Of a stretch of DNA of 64,000 nucleotides, positions 30,644 through 41,120 are shown piece by piece. The notes below the pieces were generated by a model. It was given only the letters and a program-made list of their open reading frames with translations, did no database searches and was not told where the DNA came from. The stretch is taken from NCBI GenBank assembly GCA_977006965.1, contig OZ345378.1:930001-994000 (forward strand), given 5' to 3'. The stretch's first letter is position 1, and each line of letters begins with the position of its first letter. The DNA is from Phymatolithon calcareum (taxonomy: Eukaryota > Rhodophyta > Florideophyceae > Hapalidiales). The position numbers and the translations under genes were made by a program.

Positions 30644-31606
30644 ATGGTGGAGGGCGCGTCTCGTCGCGCGCGCGCCCCCTCCTTCCAATCATCACCATGG
30701 CCTTCCCCAAGCGTCCGATATCGCCGCCCACGACTGCCATGCATGCGACCATTGCCGCATTTGACACAACCAAGACGGCATGCATCGCTACTCGCACGCG
30801 CGGGATTAACACCTTCGCCCTCACAACCATCCGATAGCAGTGCCGGATGCTATCTGCAATGCGTGGAGTGCGGCGCGGTGTATGCAGTTGAGGCCGAGGA
30901 ACTCGATGCGGATTCGCGTGCAGTACAATGCGCACTCTGCAGACACGAATGGCTCGCGTGCGAACGTGACCTCCTCTGGGGCGCCGAACATGCCCTCCCC
31001 GCGCCGCCCAAAGTGGCCGCAACCTCTTCGAACGGGTCACAAAGAGAAGAAGGTAATTCAACTCCCCAAGCGGCGGGCTGGGGGCGGAACGGCGACGGCG
31101 CGGAAAGTTTGGACGCCCCGTCAACACCTCCCATGCAGCCGAACACGGATGATGGCGGTGAGGGGTACCACATATTCGTGGGAAATCTGTCATTCCGCGC
31201 AAATGAACAGGACCTTATGCGTGCATTCGGTGCATACGGCGCTGTACGCACAGCGCAAATCCCTACCGACGGTTCCGGCGCGTCTCGCGGCTACGGTTTT
31301 ATTGAAATGGCGCGCAAGGTGGACGGAGTAAAGGCAATGCGAGCGCTGCAGGGTGTGTCAATTGTGGGACGCGATATCTCGTTGTCTGAGGCGAGACCTC
31401 GTCGGGAACAGTATACGGTACGCGAGCGAGAGCAACCAAGATGTAGTCCGGAGCGAGAACGTGACACTCGAGAACGAGGTAGGGAACAGCGGGAACGCAG
31501 CAGGGAATACAGGGAACGCCAGTACCGCGAAAAGGAGGTCGACGATCGAAACAGAGAGCGCGATCGGGGCAGGGATTGGGAACGAGACCGGCGACGCACA
31601 CGTTAG
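30644..31606 (+). CDS. MJ0042-type zinc ribbon + RRM protein with RE/RD tail
   Basis: I use ATG 30644 (320 residues); 30485 and 30743 are alternatives. Numbered from 30644, the N-terminus (1-65) is Arg/Ser/Pro-rich with few acids and could be an organelle transit peptide. A zinc ribbon follows, C-x2-C (C73, C76) and C-x2-C (C96, C99) ending HEW, in the bacterial MJ0042 style. The RRM spans about 176-251 with RNP2 IFVGNL and RNP1 RGYGFIEM. The last 65 residues are alternating Arg/Glu/Asp, as in SR-like splicing proteins. Role is probably RNA binding. Zinc ribbon plus RRM is an uncommon combination; location is unknown. Confidence 0.8.
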   Translation: MVEGASRRARAPSFQSSPWPSPSVRYRRPRLPCMRPLPHLTQPRRHASLLARAGLTPSPSQPSDSSAGCYLQCVECGAVYAVEAEELDADSRAVQCALCRHEWLACERDLLWGAEHALPAPPKVAATSSNGSQREEGNSTPQAAGWGRNGDGAESLDAPSTPPMQPNTDDGGEGYHIFVGNLSFRANEQDLMRAFGAYGAVRTAQIPTDGSGASRGYGFIEMARKVDGVKAMRALQGVSIVGRDISLSEARPRREQYTVREREQPRCSPERERDTRERGREQRERSREYRERQYREKEVDDRNRERDRGRDWERDRRRTR

Positions 31607-32121
31607 GCCGGGCAAGCTTTATGCGTGATGGGACCTGCGAATGGTGTATCTAGTGTCTATTGCGCGCGAGGTCCTCAATTGAGGACAACAGTTTCATATT
31701 TCTAGCGCCTTTACTTGTACCGGTCGATCGCCGTACAATAGACGCGAGGAATGTCATGGTGGGGCTGTCATCGCAAGGAGTGGGTCATGTTGGCAAGATA
31801 CCGCTGCGATCGAAGAGATTTTTCGGCCTTCTCGTGCGCTAGGTACTGCGATTCTTGCTCAGCTTTATTGCCGGAGTGTGACTTTCATATCACGAAAAGC
31901 GCAGACTGTTCAGTTGAGTCCCAACAAGGTACAGTATAAAGGTCTCTAGGTTCGTCATACTTACTGTCAGCAAACATCCACGCATCGGTTCTTGCAATGC
32001 ACTCAACCGTTCTCTGGCAGGAGAGTAGCCCACGTCTGCGAGTAGTGGACAACAAAGCGCTCTTCAGTCACAACATAACGCAGAACAACTTGTCGGAACG
32101 TGCAGGATGGTTCAAATGTTT

Positions 32122-32145
32122 GATCTTCTCACTAGTGAGAAGATC
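32122..32145. repeat. perfect 24-bp palindrome
   Basis: Self-complementary around ACTAGT, with flanks GATCTTCTC and its complement. It lies inside the possible transposon at 31651-33408. Confidence 0.9.
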
Positions 32146-33350
32146 TCGATTAAAATATCATTTGCATCGTTCTCTGCATGTCTTACTACCCGTTTCGTGA
32201 TGTGCTCGTTTTTCGACCATCACAGTCCTTGACCGGTTAGTCCAATTGAGAGTGCGCTGATCTTCTTCTCGCACATAGTGCCTGAGGATGGAGAACGGGT
32301 TGCTTTTTGGCCTTAGAGCTTGTGGATCAAATTATGTTCACCGCATCTACCTTGCACTTCACGGACGTCTCACATTTGTTGAATGACGCAGTGTCACAAG
32401 AGGCGTATTGTTCGATGTGCGCCCCAACGGAAGTCGGAAAAAAACCTTGAGAGAGGGTGCGAAGATGTCCGATTGACGCAGATATCAAAATGGATTTCGA
32501 ACTCGGACATCCCTTTGAATGAGGACTGACTGCGACAAACTTTAGACTACATTGCGGCTTGGATGTTAAGATATCCAAACGAATATACTCTGTACCGTTC
32601 CGACGAGCTGCGAAGTACCGAAAGTATCCTCGAATTCTGGCGCAGCCGCAAGAATGTGGAGCTGGATAAGAGCAGCTTCGGAAACCGTGTACAGAAGAAG
32701 ACGGTGGTTCGGGTGAGAAACTCCACTGGCTCAGGATGCTATTTTCGAGTCGTCCGATCCCTATCTGATCAACTGGGCTCGGCATCGTTGAAACTATTGC
32801 TCGGCAATCTGCACTTAAACTTAGCCTATGTGTGCACAGTACACGAAGAACAGGTCTAGATGTTGCAGATGCAGTGCAGCGGAGTAGCCACAAATCCCGC
32901 CTTGTACTTTACTGTCATTTTACTTATACACTTTGCAAAAGCTAGGATATGGCTGTGCTCGAGCATGTGTTCTCGCGGCACCATGCCTTATTTGCTCAGA
33001 TGACTTCCTTTGCGGGTCTCCTAAATTCCCGTGCTCCCACTGGATGATAAAGTCAAAGGTGAATATGGAGAATATAAAAACATTTCATTCTCTCTTAGGC
33101 CTGCTTCCAATATAGTACAGTAGCCGGAAGTTTCCCTCAACATGACCAACTTGCTTGGAAAAAACAAGACGATCCTCCTCCTTGCACAGCTTGGTGTGGC
33201 AACATCATACGGAGAGCACATCAAATTTCTGATGACTTTCAGATCACCTTTGAGTTGCACTGGATGCATTGGAAACCTCGGGGATAGAACGACTCCATAT
33301 CAGTCCCCTGTGAACAAATCCGTCCTTCCCCGAAGCAGTTGTTATGTTTA

Positions 33351-33390
33351 GGGTTACATTAGAAGTTCTATAGAACTTCCAATGTAACCC
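33351..33390. repeat. 40-bp palindrome (20-bp arms, one mismatch)
   Basis: GGGTTACATTAGAAGTTCTA is followed directly by its near-exact complement. The position next to a GTCTATTTTT-type end parallels the subterminal palindromes of the piggyBac-like element. Confidence 0.9.
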
Positions 33391-33930
33391 CCTTACAAAA
33401 ATAGACATGCAGCCAATAGAGTTCTTATCGAGATGTGCTAACCAATCAAGATATCTGTACTTTCTTATTGGTTATCAGTCTGTTATTTATTTCAGTTTGT
33501 AAAAGTGCGGAAAACAGCTGTTTTGGCCGCTGGTATCAAACACTGTAGTGTTTTCAAATTCAAAAATTACCGACTTCTGCCACGTAAAACGTACTTCAAT
33601 CTCTGAAGGTATCGACCGTCATTGTTGAGAACAAGAACTTTTATGACACTGCTCAACGTACGTTGCCGTCTGGCCACGTGAATTAGATCCAAAACGATCA
33701 TCGATGGTAAGGCGGCAGGAGCCATGCATGCATGCAACGTATAGACCGGTAAATTACTGTGCCTGTTCCGAAGGAGTTTTTCCACAACTATCATTTCAAA
33801 CATCATGACGTTTTGAAGCATGAGTTGGTTCTGATCTGCATTGCGTCCCGAGCTGACAAAATGGCAGCGCGCCTTTCGGCGGAGCCTTGGCGTCAACGTG
33901 AGCGAAGCTATACCCTTATACAGTATCCAG

Positions 33931-35559
33931 ATGTTTCTTCGCGTCGCGCTGTTGCTGGGTCTGACCCTGGTCGTATCGGCCGGACAGACTCGTATCAATT
34001 GCGGAGGTCCCCAAATTCCATCCATCGGATGGCGCAAGGACACCGGCAAGTATCGCAGCAAGCCTTCCGGTGCATTCTCTAGCGGCCGCGGTGTCTCGGC
34101 GCCAGGTTCATGGAAGCCGGTCTATAAGACACATGCATATGCACCGACCGGAAATCTCGTGTACAGGTTACCCGTCAATCCCGGCACGTACACCGTCTAT
34201 TTGTTATTTGCAGAGATGTGGGTCAAAAAGCCTAATGTCCGTGTCTTCTTCGTCTCGGTGAATGGAGCCGTTGTGAAACCCGCTCTAGATGTCTTTAAAT
34301 CCGCCGGTGGTATCTACCGGGCGCTTTTCGTCCCCGTGACGGGCGTTAATGCAGCATCAGGGTACATCACAGTCAAAATCGGACGCATCAAGCAAAACCC
34401 AATGATTTCGGGTATTGTTATAGAAGGTAAGAACACCGCTGCCAAAATTGGCAATGAAGGCATCGCAGCGTCTTCGAAACCTGCTTGTGGCTCCGGGGGC
34501 TCCAAGAACGTGTTTGCCTTGAATATCGGAGGACCCAAGCTAGGCTCCCTAGGCTTCGGTCCCGACAAGGCCAATTTTATTGTCGGTAACAAGGGGAAGG
34601 TTGCAAAAAGCAATGCGGCGATTACTGTTGAGGATAAGAAGACTGCTCCCGTTTTCCGAACGCAACGATTCACACGGGCGGCGGCACTTACATACAAATT
34701 CAAGGTACCGGGCGGAAAGTACACTGTAACTGTAATGCATGCGGAGGCGTTTTTCACCGTCCCCAATTCCCGAGTCTTTAACATCGTTATCAACGATCGC
34801 GTGGTTGCCGGCAAAGTGGATGTCTTTTCAGTGGTTGGTAAGAACAGAGAGTACGTGCGGAAGTTCCATGGCATTAGCCCTGTGCGCGGCGCCATCACTG
34901 TCTCGTTCCGTAGGATCAAAGAGAACCCATTTGTCAATGGAATCGTAATCACAAGTGGTGGGTCATGCAGAGCTCCGCCTCAGCCGAAACGGTCACCAAG
35001 GCCGTCAACTTCGCCGGAAGCAAAACCTACACCTCCATTCCGGTGCGGTGCTTCGAGCGGTCGTTCGACGAACGTGTTCATGATGAACTGTGGAGGGCCC
35101 TCAATTAAGGTCACAGGATACGGAGCTGATAATGTGAAGTATATTGTCGGGAACCGGGGAGCTACTTCAAAGAACGATGTGGAAGTTATGGTATCAGAAG
35201 GCAGCAACTTGGCCTACCTCAATGAACGATACACGAAAGCCGCTGCTCTAATATACAAGATCCCCATGCCTTCTGGCGTCTTTACGGTTACCACAATTCA
35301 CTCGGAATCATACTTTAATGCACGCAAGAAGCGCATTTTCAGCATTTTCATCAATGGTGGGATAAAGCGCCGGGATCTTGACGTATTTGCTGCCGCTGGT
35401 GGGAAAAATAAGGCGCTTGTGTTGACTTTCAAGAAGATTTCCTCGGTTGGCGGCTTCATTAAGATCAAGTTCCAGAAAGTTGCGGAGAATCCGTTCGTTA
35501 ATGGAATCAAGATCGAAGGACCTGGTGCTGACCGAAAAGCCATTGGTGGATGTGATTAG
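33931..35559 (+). CDS. secreted protein with three malectin-like domains
   Basis: ATG 33931 gives 542 residues and is the first in-frame ATG. It opens with a signal peptide (MFLRVALLLGLTLVVSAGQT). Three malectin-type domains follow at about 21-166, 196-342 and 383-530. Each has an opening INCGGP/LNIGGP/MNCGGP, a central YTVYLLFAE/YTVTVMHAE/FTVTTIHSE strand and a closing NPMISGIVIEG/NPFVNGIVI/NPFVNGIKIEG. A Pro/Ser/Lys linker (about 347-370) precedes the third. Malectin folds bind glucosyl or other glycan ligands. With no membrane anchor or kinase domain, an extracellular-matrix or wall lectin is likely. A TATA-like CTTATACAG lies just upstream. Confidence 0.88.
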   Translation: MFLRVALLLGLTLVVSAGQTRINCGGPQIPSIGWRKDTGKYRSKPSGAFSSGRGVSAPGSWKPVYKTHAYAPTGNLVYRLPVNPGTYTVYLLFAEMWVKKPNVRVFFVSVNGAVVKPALDVFKSAGGIYRALFVPVTGVNAASGYITVKIGRIKQNPMISGIVIEGKNTAAKIGNEGIAASSKPACGSGGSKNVFALNIGGPKLGSLGFGPDKANFIVGNKGKVAKSNAAITVEDKKTAPVFRTQRFTRAAALTYKFKVPGGKYTVTVMHAEAFFTVPNSRVFNIVINDRVVAGKVDVFSVVGKNREYVRKFHGISPVRGAITVSFRRIKENPFVNGIVITSGGSCRAPPQPKRSPRPSTSPEAKPTPPFRCGASSGRSTNVFMMNCGGPSIKVTGYGADNVKYIVGNRGATSKNDVEVMVSEGSNLAYLNERYTKAAALIYKIPMPSGVFTVTTIHSESYFNARKKRIFSIFINGGIKRRDLDVFAAAGGKNKALVLTFKKISSVGGFIKIKFQKVAENPFVNGIKIEGPGADRKAIGGCD

Positions 35560-36254
35560 CGCAAACCTGTCGGAAGTTGACATACCCCGAATTCGATTAC
35601 CAACGTCATGGGAATCCGTTCCTTGAATGAATCAAGAGCTCTCCTGTCGTACAGGCTTTGTTTTTGAAGCCAGTTTAGTAGATCTTTTGTTTCATATGCC
35701 TTTTAAACCTGGGTCAAGCTCACCGCCCAGAAAATTTGTGTGTCCCTACACTGTACTGCAGTGGGAAAATTGTTTCTGCACTCTCTTTCTACAATGGACG
35801 GGCGCAAAGTCGCACTCGGGCTCTGCAGCTGACAAAATTGGTTCACATAACATTTTGTATGCTTGGCTGATGGGTACTGCGTTAGCCTCATCCGAAAAGG
35901 TTCTTGACCAGTTCTTTGCTCTGCATCAACCGGCACATCTATGGTTTCCAGAGATGTTCGTGTCCGCCATCGCGGATATCCTGCTTTTACAGCTGCGGTA
36001 TAACTGCAGGCTGACTTGTGTGCTTGTGGCCATTGGCTCTCGCTATACTGTTTACAGTACAACTGTAGCACAACTGATATGATGCTGGCACAGCTGGGAA
36101 TCCAGGACGGCAGAGAGCACATCACGGCGCGTTTACACTGTATGTACAGTATATGCAATGACTGGCAATATGATATTGCCAGTTGACGCTGAAAGTCGCC
36201 GTGGCGCAATCTCCTGGCCACGTATTTAATTTTTTGAAATTATTGCTCACGACG
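35560..36254. other. intergenic with short hairpin
   Basis: Separates the malectin and esterase genes. It carries a 23-nt palindrome at 36161-36183 (ACTGGCAATAT, G, ATATTGCCAGT) 72 bp before the esterase ATG, and a TATTTAATTTTTT tract at about 36223. No gene recognised. Confidence 0.5.
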
Positions 36255-37747
36255 ATGTCACATGGCGCATCTGCACAACAATCCTCCCGTCATTCGATAG
36301 TTGATCAACTCGCAACTTTCTACGGTATCCCACTTCCCGGCACGTTGTCACTAACCACCCCATCCCTCTGCATGCCGCGCCCCTTCCAGTTCTCAACGTC
36401 TTTTCTGACGGGCGGCGGTGCCGATCCGTCAAGCACCAGCCCGGCGGACATCGAGTCCGTCCGGTGCACGCCAAACCTCAAGCTCCGAGCTCCGCTCCCG
36501 CTCCAAAAACGTGCAAACCCACCGCAGCGGCGCCGCATGTCACAATGCGCCCAGTCGCTTGGCGGCGTCTGTGTCTGCAACGCTCCGGTTGAACTGCTCG
36601 TACTTGCGCACGGATTACAGGGTGCCGTTGCCGACTTTTCGTATCTGCTCGACGAACTGAACGCGTCTGGTCCGGCTTTGTCTGGCGGCCTGCTCGTGCA
36701 TGCGACGGCTGTTAATACCGATCGAACGCATGACGGCATTATCGCTGGTGGCGAACGACTCGCAGCTGATATTCGCATCGTCGTCGGGCGACACCAGTCT
36801 CTGCGTAGTATTTCGCTCGTCGGCTTCTCGCTGGGTGGACTATACGTCCGCTACGCAGCAGCACTGCTTTTTGCGGACGGACGTGTGGCGGGGCTTGTGC
36901 CAGAACGATTTGTAACCGTTGCTTCGCCTAATCTTGGTGTGAGGAATTTTGGCGTGTACCGCTTTTTGCCGCAGCCTGTTCGGGCGCTTTCGAATATCTT
37001 TATTGGTGTTACTGGACTGCATTTGTTTCTAGAGGATGAGGGCACTCTGCTGGTGCGTATGTCAAAGGATGATTCTGCGGAGGGGGGTTTGAAGTTTGTG
37101 ACTTCGTTGAAGAGCTTTTCGAAACGCGTTTTGTATGCGAATACCAAGAATGATTTCATGGTCAATTATGGAACTGCTGCTCTCGATGAAGAAGTGCAGG
37201 TGCTGAGTGCCAACGACGTGCAGGCGATTGTCGAGTCGCCGAAGGGTCGGCACGTGGAGGATGTTGATTTGGACTACGACGAGAAGGGATGCAAGGTCTG
37301 CTTTACTTTTCAGTACGAGTCAACGGAGGAAGTTGAAGAGGAAGCGCTTGTGAATACCGGCAGGGATGAAGAGACTGTTATGGCGCGAAGGTTGCGTGCT
37401 ATCGGGTGGACTGTCGTCGCGGTTGACTTTCCAGTTGCGCTTCCTATTGCGGTATGTGTGGATTGCTAATTTTCGGCGCGCTATGTTGAAGGAGTTATCC
37501 ACTCACTCACAACTTATGTTGTCGTCTCGTCTTTATCGTCTTTTTCTGTTTACAGCATAACCGAATTGTGGCTATGTCGAGAGGTCCCATCCACACATGG
37601 CTCAATGCTGCGGGAAGGAGAGTCGTCCATCATCTTGTGGATACCCTTATGGATGGATTCGAAGAGGCGCATCCCAGGTTTGAGCGGGTTGCTTTTCAGT
37701 TGCCGAGAAGAAGTCTAAGTTTGCGCGGCTTCGTTTCCGATATTTAA
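36255..37747 (+). CDS. DUF676/ROG1-type serine esterase (lipase-like), two exons
   Basis: Exon 1 is 36255-37451 (399 codons) and exon 2 is 37556-37747 (63 codons plus TAA). The 104-nt intron has GTATGT and TTTACAG borders in phase 0. The splice joins LPIA to HNRIVAMSRGP, restoring the His-Asn motif typical near the C-terminus of this alpha/beta-hydrolase family. Upstream are the oxyanion-side LAHGLQG (about 117-123) and nucleophile elbow GFSLGGLYVRY (Ser192). The N-terminal 100 residues are Ser/Pro/Arg-rich and could be targeting sequence. The family includes lipid esterases of the ROG1/FAM135 group; substrate is unknown. Confidence 0.87.
37452..37555 (+). other. intron of the esterase gene
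   Basis: A 104-nt GT-AG intron with a pyrimidine-rich 3' part. Reading through gives a stop after five more sense codons, whereas splicing adds 63 residues of conserved C-terminus. Confidence 0.88.
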
Positions 37748-38105
37748 CATATTCTTATTGCAACTTGGTCGTCCAGGATGATTTGCTGCTTGCTATCAAT
37801 GTATCATTCGTTTCGAACGATATTTTAAATTTTTACCGACATTTTTGCGTCTATTCCACGATTGCTTTCGTTCGCCCTGAGACGAAGATATCTACGGTAC
37901 AGTACACCGCCTATAGCATGCAAAATTAGCAATGACCGTAGGAAGCTGACGTCTTACGTATCGAAAAAAGGTGGATTACTTACACATAGAGATATATCTA
38001 CACATAAAATGGCAACGCTATAGGGGTCGCCTCATCTGGCCAATATACTAGCTTGCTAACTACAGTACAGTATGTCTACAACCTAAAGAGGAACAATGCC
38101 CCCTC

Positions 38106-39539
38106 TCAAACCCACTGCCACGCACGGACGTTATCGATAATATAGTCAGCTCTTTCAGAGTTCGACGGTTTGAACAGTCGGTTCTCGCCATTCTCCCATG
38201 CCACAATAACCCGGGCGCCGAAGTCACGACGCGCAAGAGCGTATTTGTACTCGAACGAGGTGTTTTTTGCGTCAGAATCGGCGACGTACACATTGGCAAC
38301 ATGAGAATCGCCGTCGCGGTGCATCTCCACGGCACCGGCGCAATGCCAACTTCCCAACGCTTCTGCACTGCCGATAAGCAGCACGAACAAGCCATCCTTC
38401 TCGAGCAGCTCAGGTCCTCTCAATGCAAACTTGCACATCCTGTTGTCTTTCACTTCGACTTCGGCTCCCAGAGTAATCGATTCATCCTCATTGGAGATCA
38501 TAGATTCTAGGTTTGCCAACATTTGGTCGGCTGGGACCTTTGTGTTATCGTTGAGGGAAGTCATTGTAGATTCTGTCCGCGCCAGTTCCGTCCCCGCATG
38601 CTCGTTCCCCACATTCTCCGCCTCCGCCAATTCATTCCTCGTATGTTGCGTTCCCGCAGTTTCCACCCCCGCATGTTCCGTTCCCTTATGTTGAGTCCCC
38701 GCAGTTTCCGCCCCCGATTCAGGCTCCGGACGTGGAACTTTCATAGTTCCCCCATTCGTTCGCTCAGTCTGTATTTCCTTAATCGGAGTGCGCGGTGGAG
38801 AGACAAGCGAAAAATCGGTTCCCTGATGCTCCAGAAAATAGTCAAGATCTTCACGAGGGGACGGAATGCCTGCCAGGTTGAGCTCCTTCCATGTTGGCGG
38901 TCGCTTCCATTCATGCGTAAACTTTGCAATCCTCAGCCCTCGGATGCCACTATTCGGAAGTCCCTCCTCGACGGCAATCTGGTCCAGCGTGAGGTCGTAC
39001 TCGAGGACAAATCCGCATGCCTTTGCCAGCTCCACAATGGGTTGGTCGATATACACAACCAGCACCACACTTCCAGGTGCACTGGCATAACCTGCAATTT
39101 GACGAAACTGTCTTGCCAGGATGTACGGCGACAGTGGATACAGGTCGAGCTGAAGACACCACACGCTGCGCTTGCGGAAGAGATAGCCTCCCAATGTAAA
39201 CGTGGGGTCCCACACGAGCCAGTCCAGGGTTTGATGCACACTCACCCAATTCGGACCATCGTCGTGATACGGTAGGTCCTCTGAGCCCTCGTCGTCAATG
39301 GCGATTGCCAGGGAGGTTCCTTCGAGGGAAATTTTGCATTGTTTGAAAGGAACGACGACGAGTTGAGGGGGCTTCGGACAGTTATGCACAACATTCGTGA
39401 CGATTCGGTTTACAATGGTATCCCGTTTGTTACCGCCCCCGGATTGACGTCGCCAAGTGTTTCCCGTCGCACGCATTACAAGGTCCATTACGCCGCGCAC
39501 AAGCATGGAGCCAAATTCCTCGCGCGTGCCGAAGGCCAT
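38106..39539 (-). CDS. protein with C-terminal CBM20 starch-binding domain
   Basis: 477 residues from ATG 39539 with no intron seen. The C-terminal 100 residues fit CBM20: LLIGSAEALGSWHCAGAVEM, then FEYKYALARR and VIVAWENGENRLF, containing the two tryptophan-type starch-contact sites. A linker at about 265-320 is a degenerate Glu/Thr/Ala/Gly repeat (AGTQH, AGTEL, GNEHAG). The N-terminal 250 residues (LVWDPTFTLGGYLFRKRSVW, RQIAGYASAPGSVVLVVYID) match no family I know. CBM20 suggests docking on storage glucan (floridean starch if the host is a red alga). No signal peptide, fitting cytosolic starch. Whether the N-terminus is an enzyme is unknown. Confidence 0.8.
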   Translation of the reverse strand: MAFGTREEFGSMLVRGVMDLVMRATGNTWRRQSGGGNKRDTIVNRIVTNVVHNCPKPPQLVVVPFKQCKISLEGTSLAIAIDDEGSEDLPYHDDGPNWVSVHQTLDWLVWDPTFTLGGYLFRKRSVWCLQLDLYPLSPYILARQFRQIAGYASAPGSVVLVVYIDQPIVELAKACGFVLEYDLTLDQIAVEEGLPNSGIRGLRIAKFTHEWKRPPTWKELNLAGIPSPREDLDYFLEHQGTDFSLVSPPRTPIKEIQTERTNGGTMKVPRPEPESGAETAGTQHKGTEHAGVETAGTQHTRNELAEAENVGNEHAGTELARTESTMTSLNDNTKVPADQMLANLESMISNEDESITLGAEVEVKDNRMCKFALRGPELLEKDGLFVLLIGSAEALGSWHCAGAVEMHRDGDSHVANVYVADSDAKNTSFEYKYALARRDFGARVIVAWENGENRLFKPSNSERADYIIDNVRAWQWV

Positions 39540-41120
39540 GGCGGTGAGGAGTGGATTTCAGCTGCCAGTGTTGCACAAGAACGGGATGGTGCTCTTGATA
39601 GGTTCACCTCCAAGTTTTGTTCGCTCGCAGATGCAGTTCAGAAGTGCAGTCCACGTCAAAGCGAAATTCGAGTGAGGCGGCGACGGCGGGCTTTACGTTG
39701 AGCGGTCCAGGATTCCAAATTCCTCTTCACCAGGAGAAAAGGGCCGCTTGCTGTTCAAGGCGTTGAACAACGATGTGGCGAAATGTGCTTTGAGGTTGAC
39801 TCGTCAAACGAGTGCATATGCTTTTGAGAACCAGATGTCCGCAGTAAAATGTTGGCGGTGCTCTGCGCTGTCAAGTAACGAAAGTCTAGCTAATGATTGC
39901 CTTTGCCGTGTTGGCGATGGTCGTTTGTTCCAAAATGTTCTCCACCGCGAGTCTGTTTATGCGGGCGGTCCGCTGGATGGGCAGAGAAGTCGACGATGGT
40001 CTTCTTCCACACCTCAGTTCAGTTCACTCCAAGGAAGTTGGACGTGCACTTTTTGCCTCAGCAGTGAGTGCTTTGTGTGTTGGGTGTGTGTGTGTGCCTT
40101 GGTGGCGACCGATCGTTCGATGCCTTTTATTATCTCAAGTGCTCCGAGAACGCCACCCAATCAGACAGTGATCCCAGATTTGGCACGATGTTGCTGTTTG
40201 TGATTCGTCGAGCATAGCTCGTGGACAGATATGGGCCTAGCCAGGCAAGAGATTTAAAAAAATGTCTTGCCTGGCGAGGCCCATGGCCTAATAATTTAAA
40301 AATTATTTGATCACTCTGCACTCATATGATACTACGACTCTCGCACTGTAACGCGGAAAGTACACTCTTTTCGGAGTAATTTCCGTGAAGGTTACGGTAA
40401 CCCATTTATGGAAGATGATTATGATGATCATCATGATGGTCTGTTCATGGCGTTTTTCGGCATGGGAATATGGAAGATTAAGGAAACGTTCAAACATGAT
40501 AATGATGATCATTATCATGTTTCCTTTTTCTTCCGTACTACAGATTTAGCATACTGCAAACCAGGTTTATAACCAACCTGGTGCTTTGCTATATCGCGTT
40601 CTGCCACACTTATGTAAGTGCGCACTTGTTCGCACTCAAACGATTGGCACGCATCACTCATCTGGTTATTCTGCAGTCTTTTCGTCTCCGACTCCATCGG
40701 CCGTCGACGGCATTGTGGGAGAGATTCGGCGTGATTTCTTCAGACGCGTTTGAAACGGGGGTGGACCGCGTTGCCACTGGGGAATATCCCCTCAACTTTC
40801 CCCTGGTTAATTTTTTTAACTGAATAGATTTTTTAAAAAAATCTATTCAGCAGCCTAAATTTCTATTTATCAATAATATTGATGCCTAGCTTCCACTTCG
40901 AGCACTGGGTCCGGTAGCATGGCCCACTTGGTCCTCAGATGCAATCTGGGTTTCTCTTCATTTTTAGATTCTTTGAACTTACACACATTTCTCTTTATAC
41001 TCCTATCGAGGATCGCACACGCGCGGAAATAAAGGGCTGGGCCTCGTGCATTGTACTCGAACTGAACAAAAATCGAGAAAGTATTTCAACAATGTGCGTG
41101 CAAGTTAGGCAGCAGCTTTG
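39540..41120. other. gene-poor, hairpin-rich intergenic DNA
   Basis: No convincing gene. Hairpins: 40231-40250 with 40265-40284 (one mismatch), 40421-40434, 40492-40505 with 40509-40522 (perfect, 3-nt loop), about 40556-40590 (imperfect) and 40820-40850 (AT-rich, near perfect). GT repeats occur at about 40083-40095. Confidence 0.6.

Larger units (their letters stand above)
31651..33408. mobile_element. possible DNA transposon related to the piggyBac-like element
   Basis: The left end TAGTGTCTATT followed by GTCCTCAATTGAGGAC (31671-31686) copies the end structure of the 7503-14760 transposon: same first bases, then a palindrome with the same CTCAATTGAG core. A candidate right end, AAAAATAGACAT (about 33397-33408), lies next to a 40-bp palindrome (33351-33390) but matches the left end only over GTCTATT. 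The interior has short frames on both strands, none recognised. It may be non-autonomous or a composite. Confidence 0.4.

Noticed and set aside
30585-31251. Long antisense frames opposite the RRM gene
   Set aside because: Shadows of GC-rich coding sequence; the plus frame has the zinc ribbon and RRM motifs.
32327-32893. 188-codon minus frame
   Set aside because: No family features, overlapped by an equally open plus frame; inside a possible transposon.
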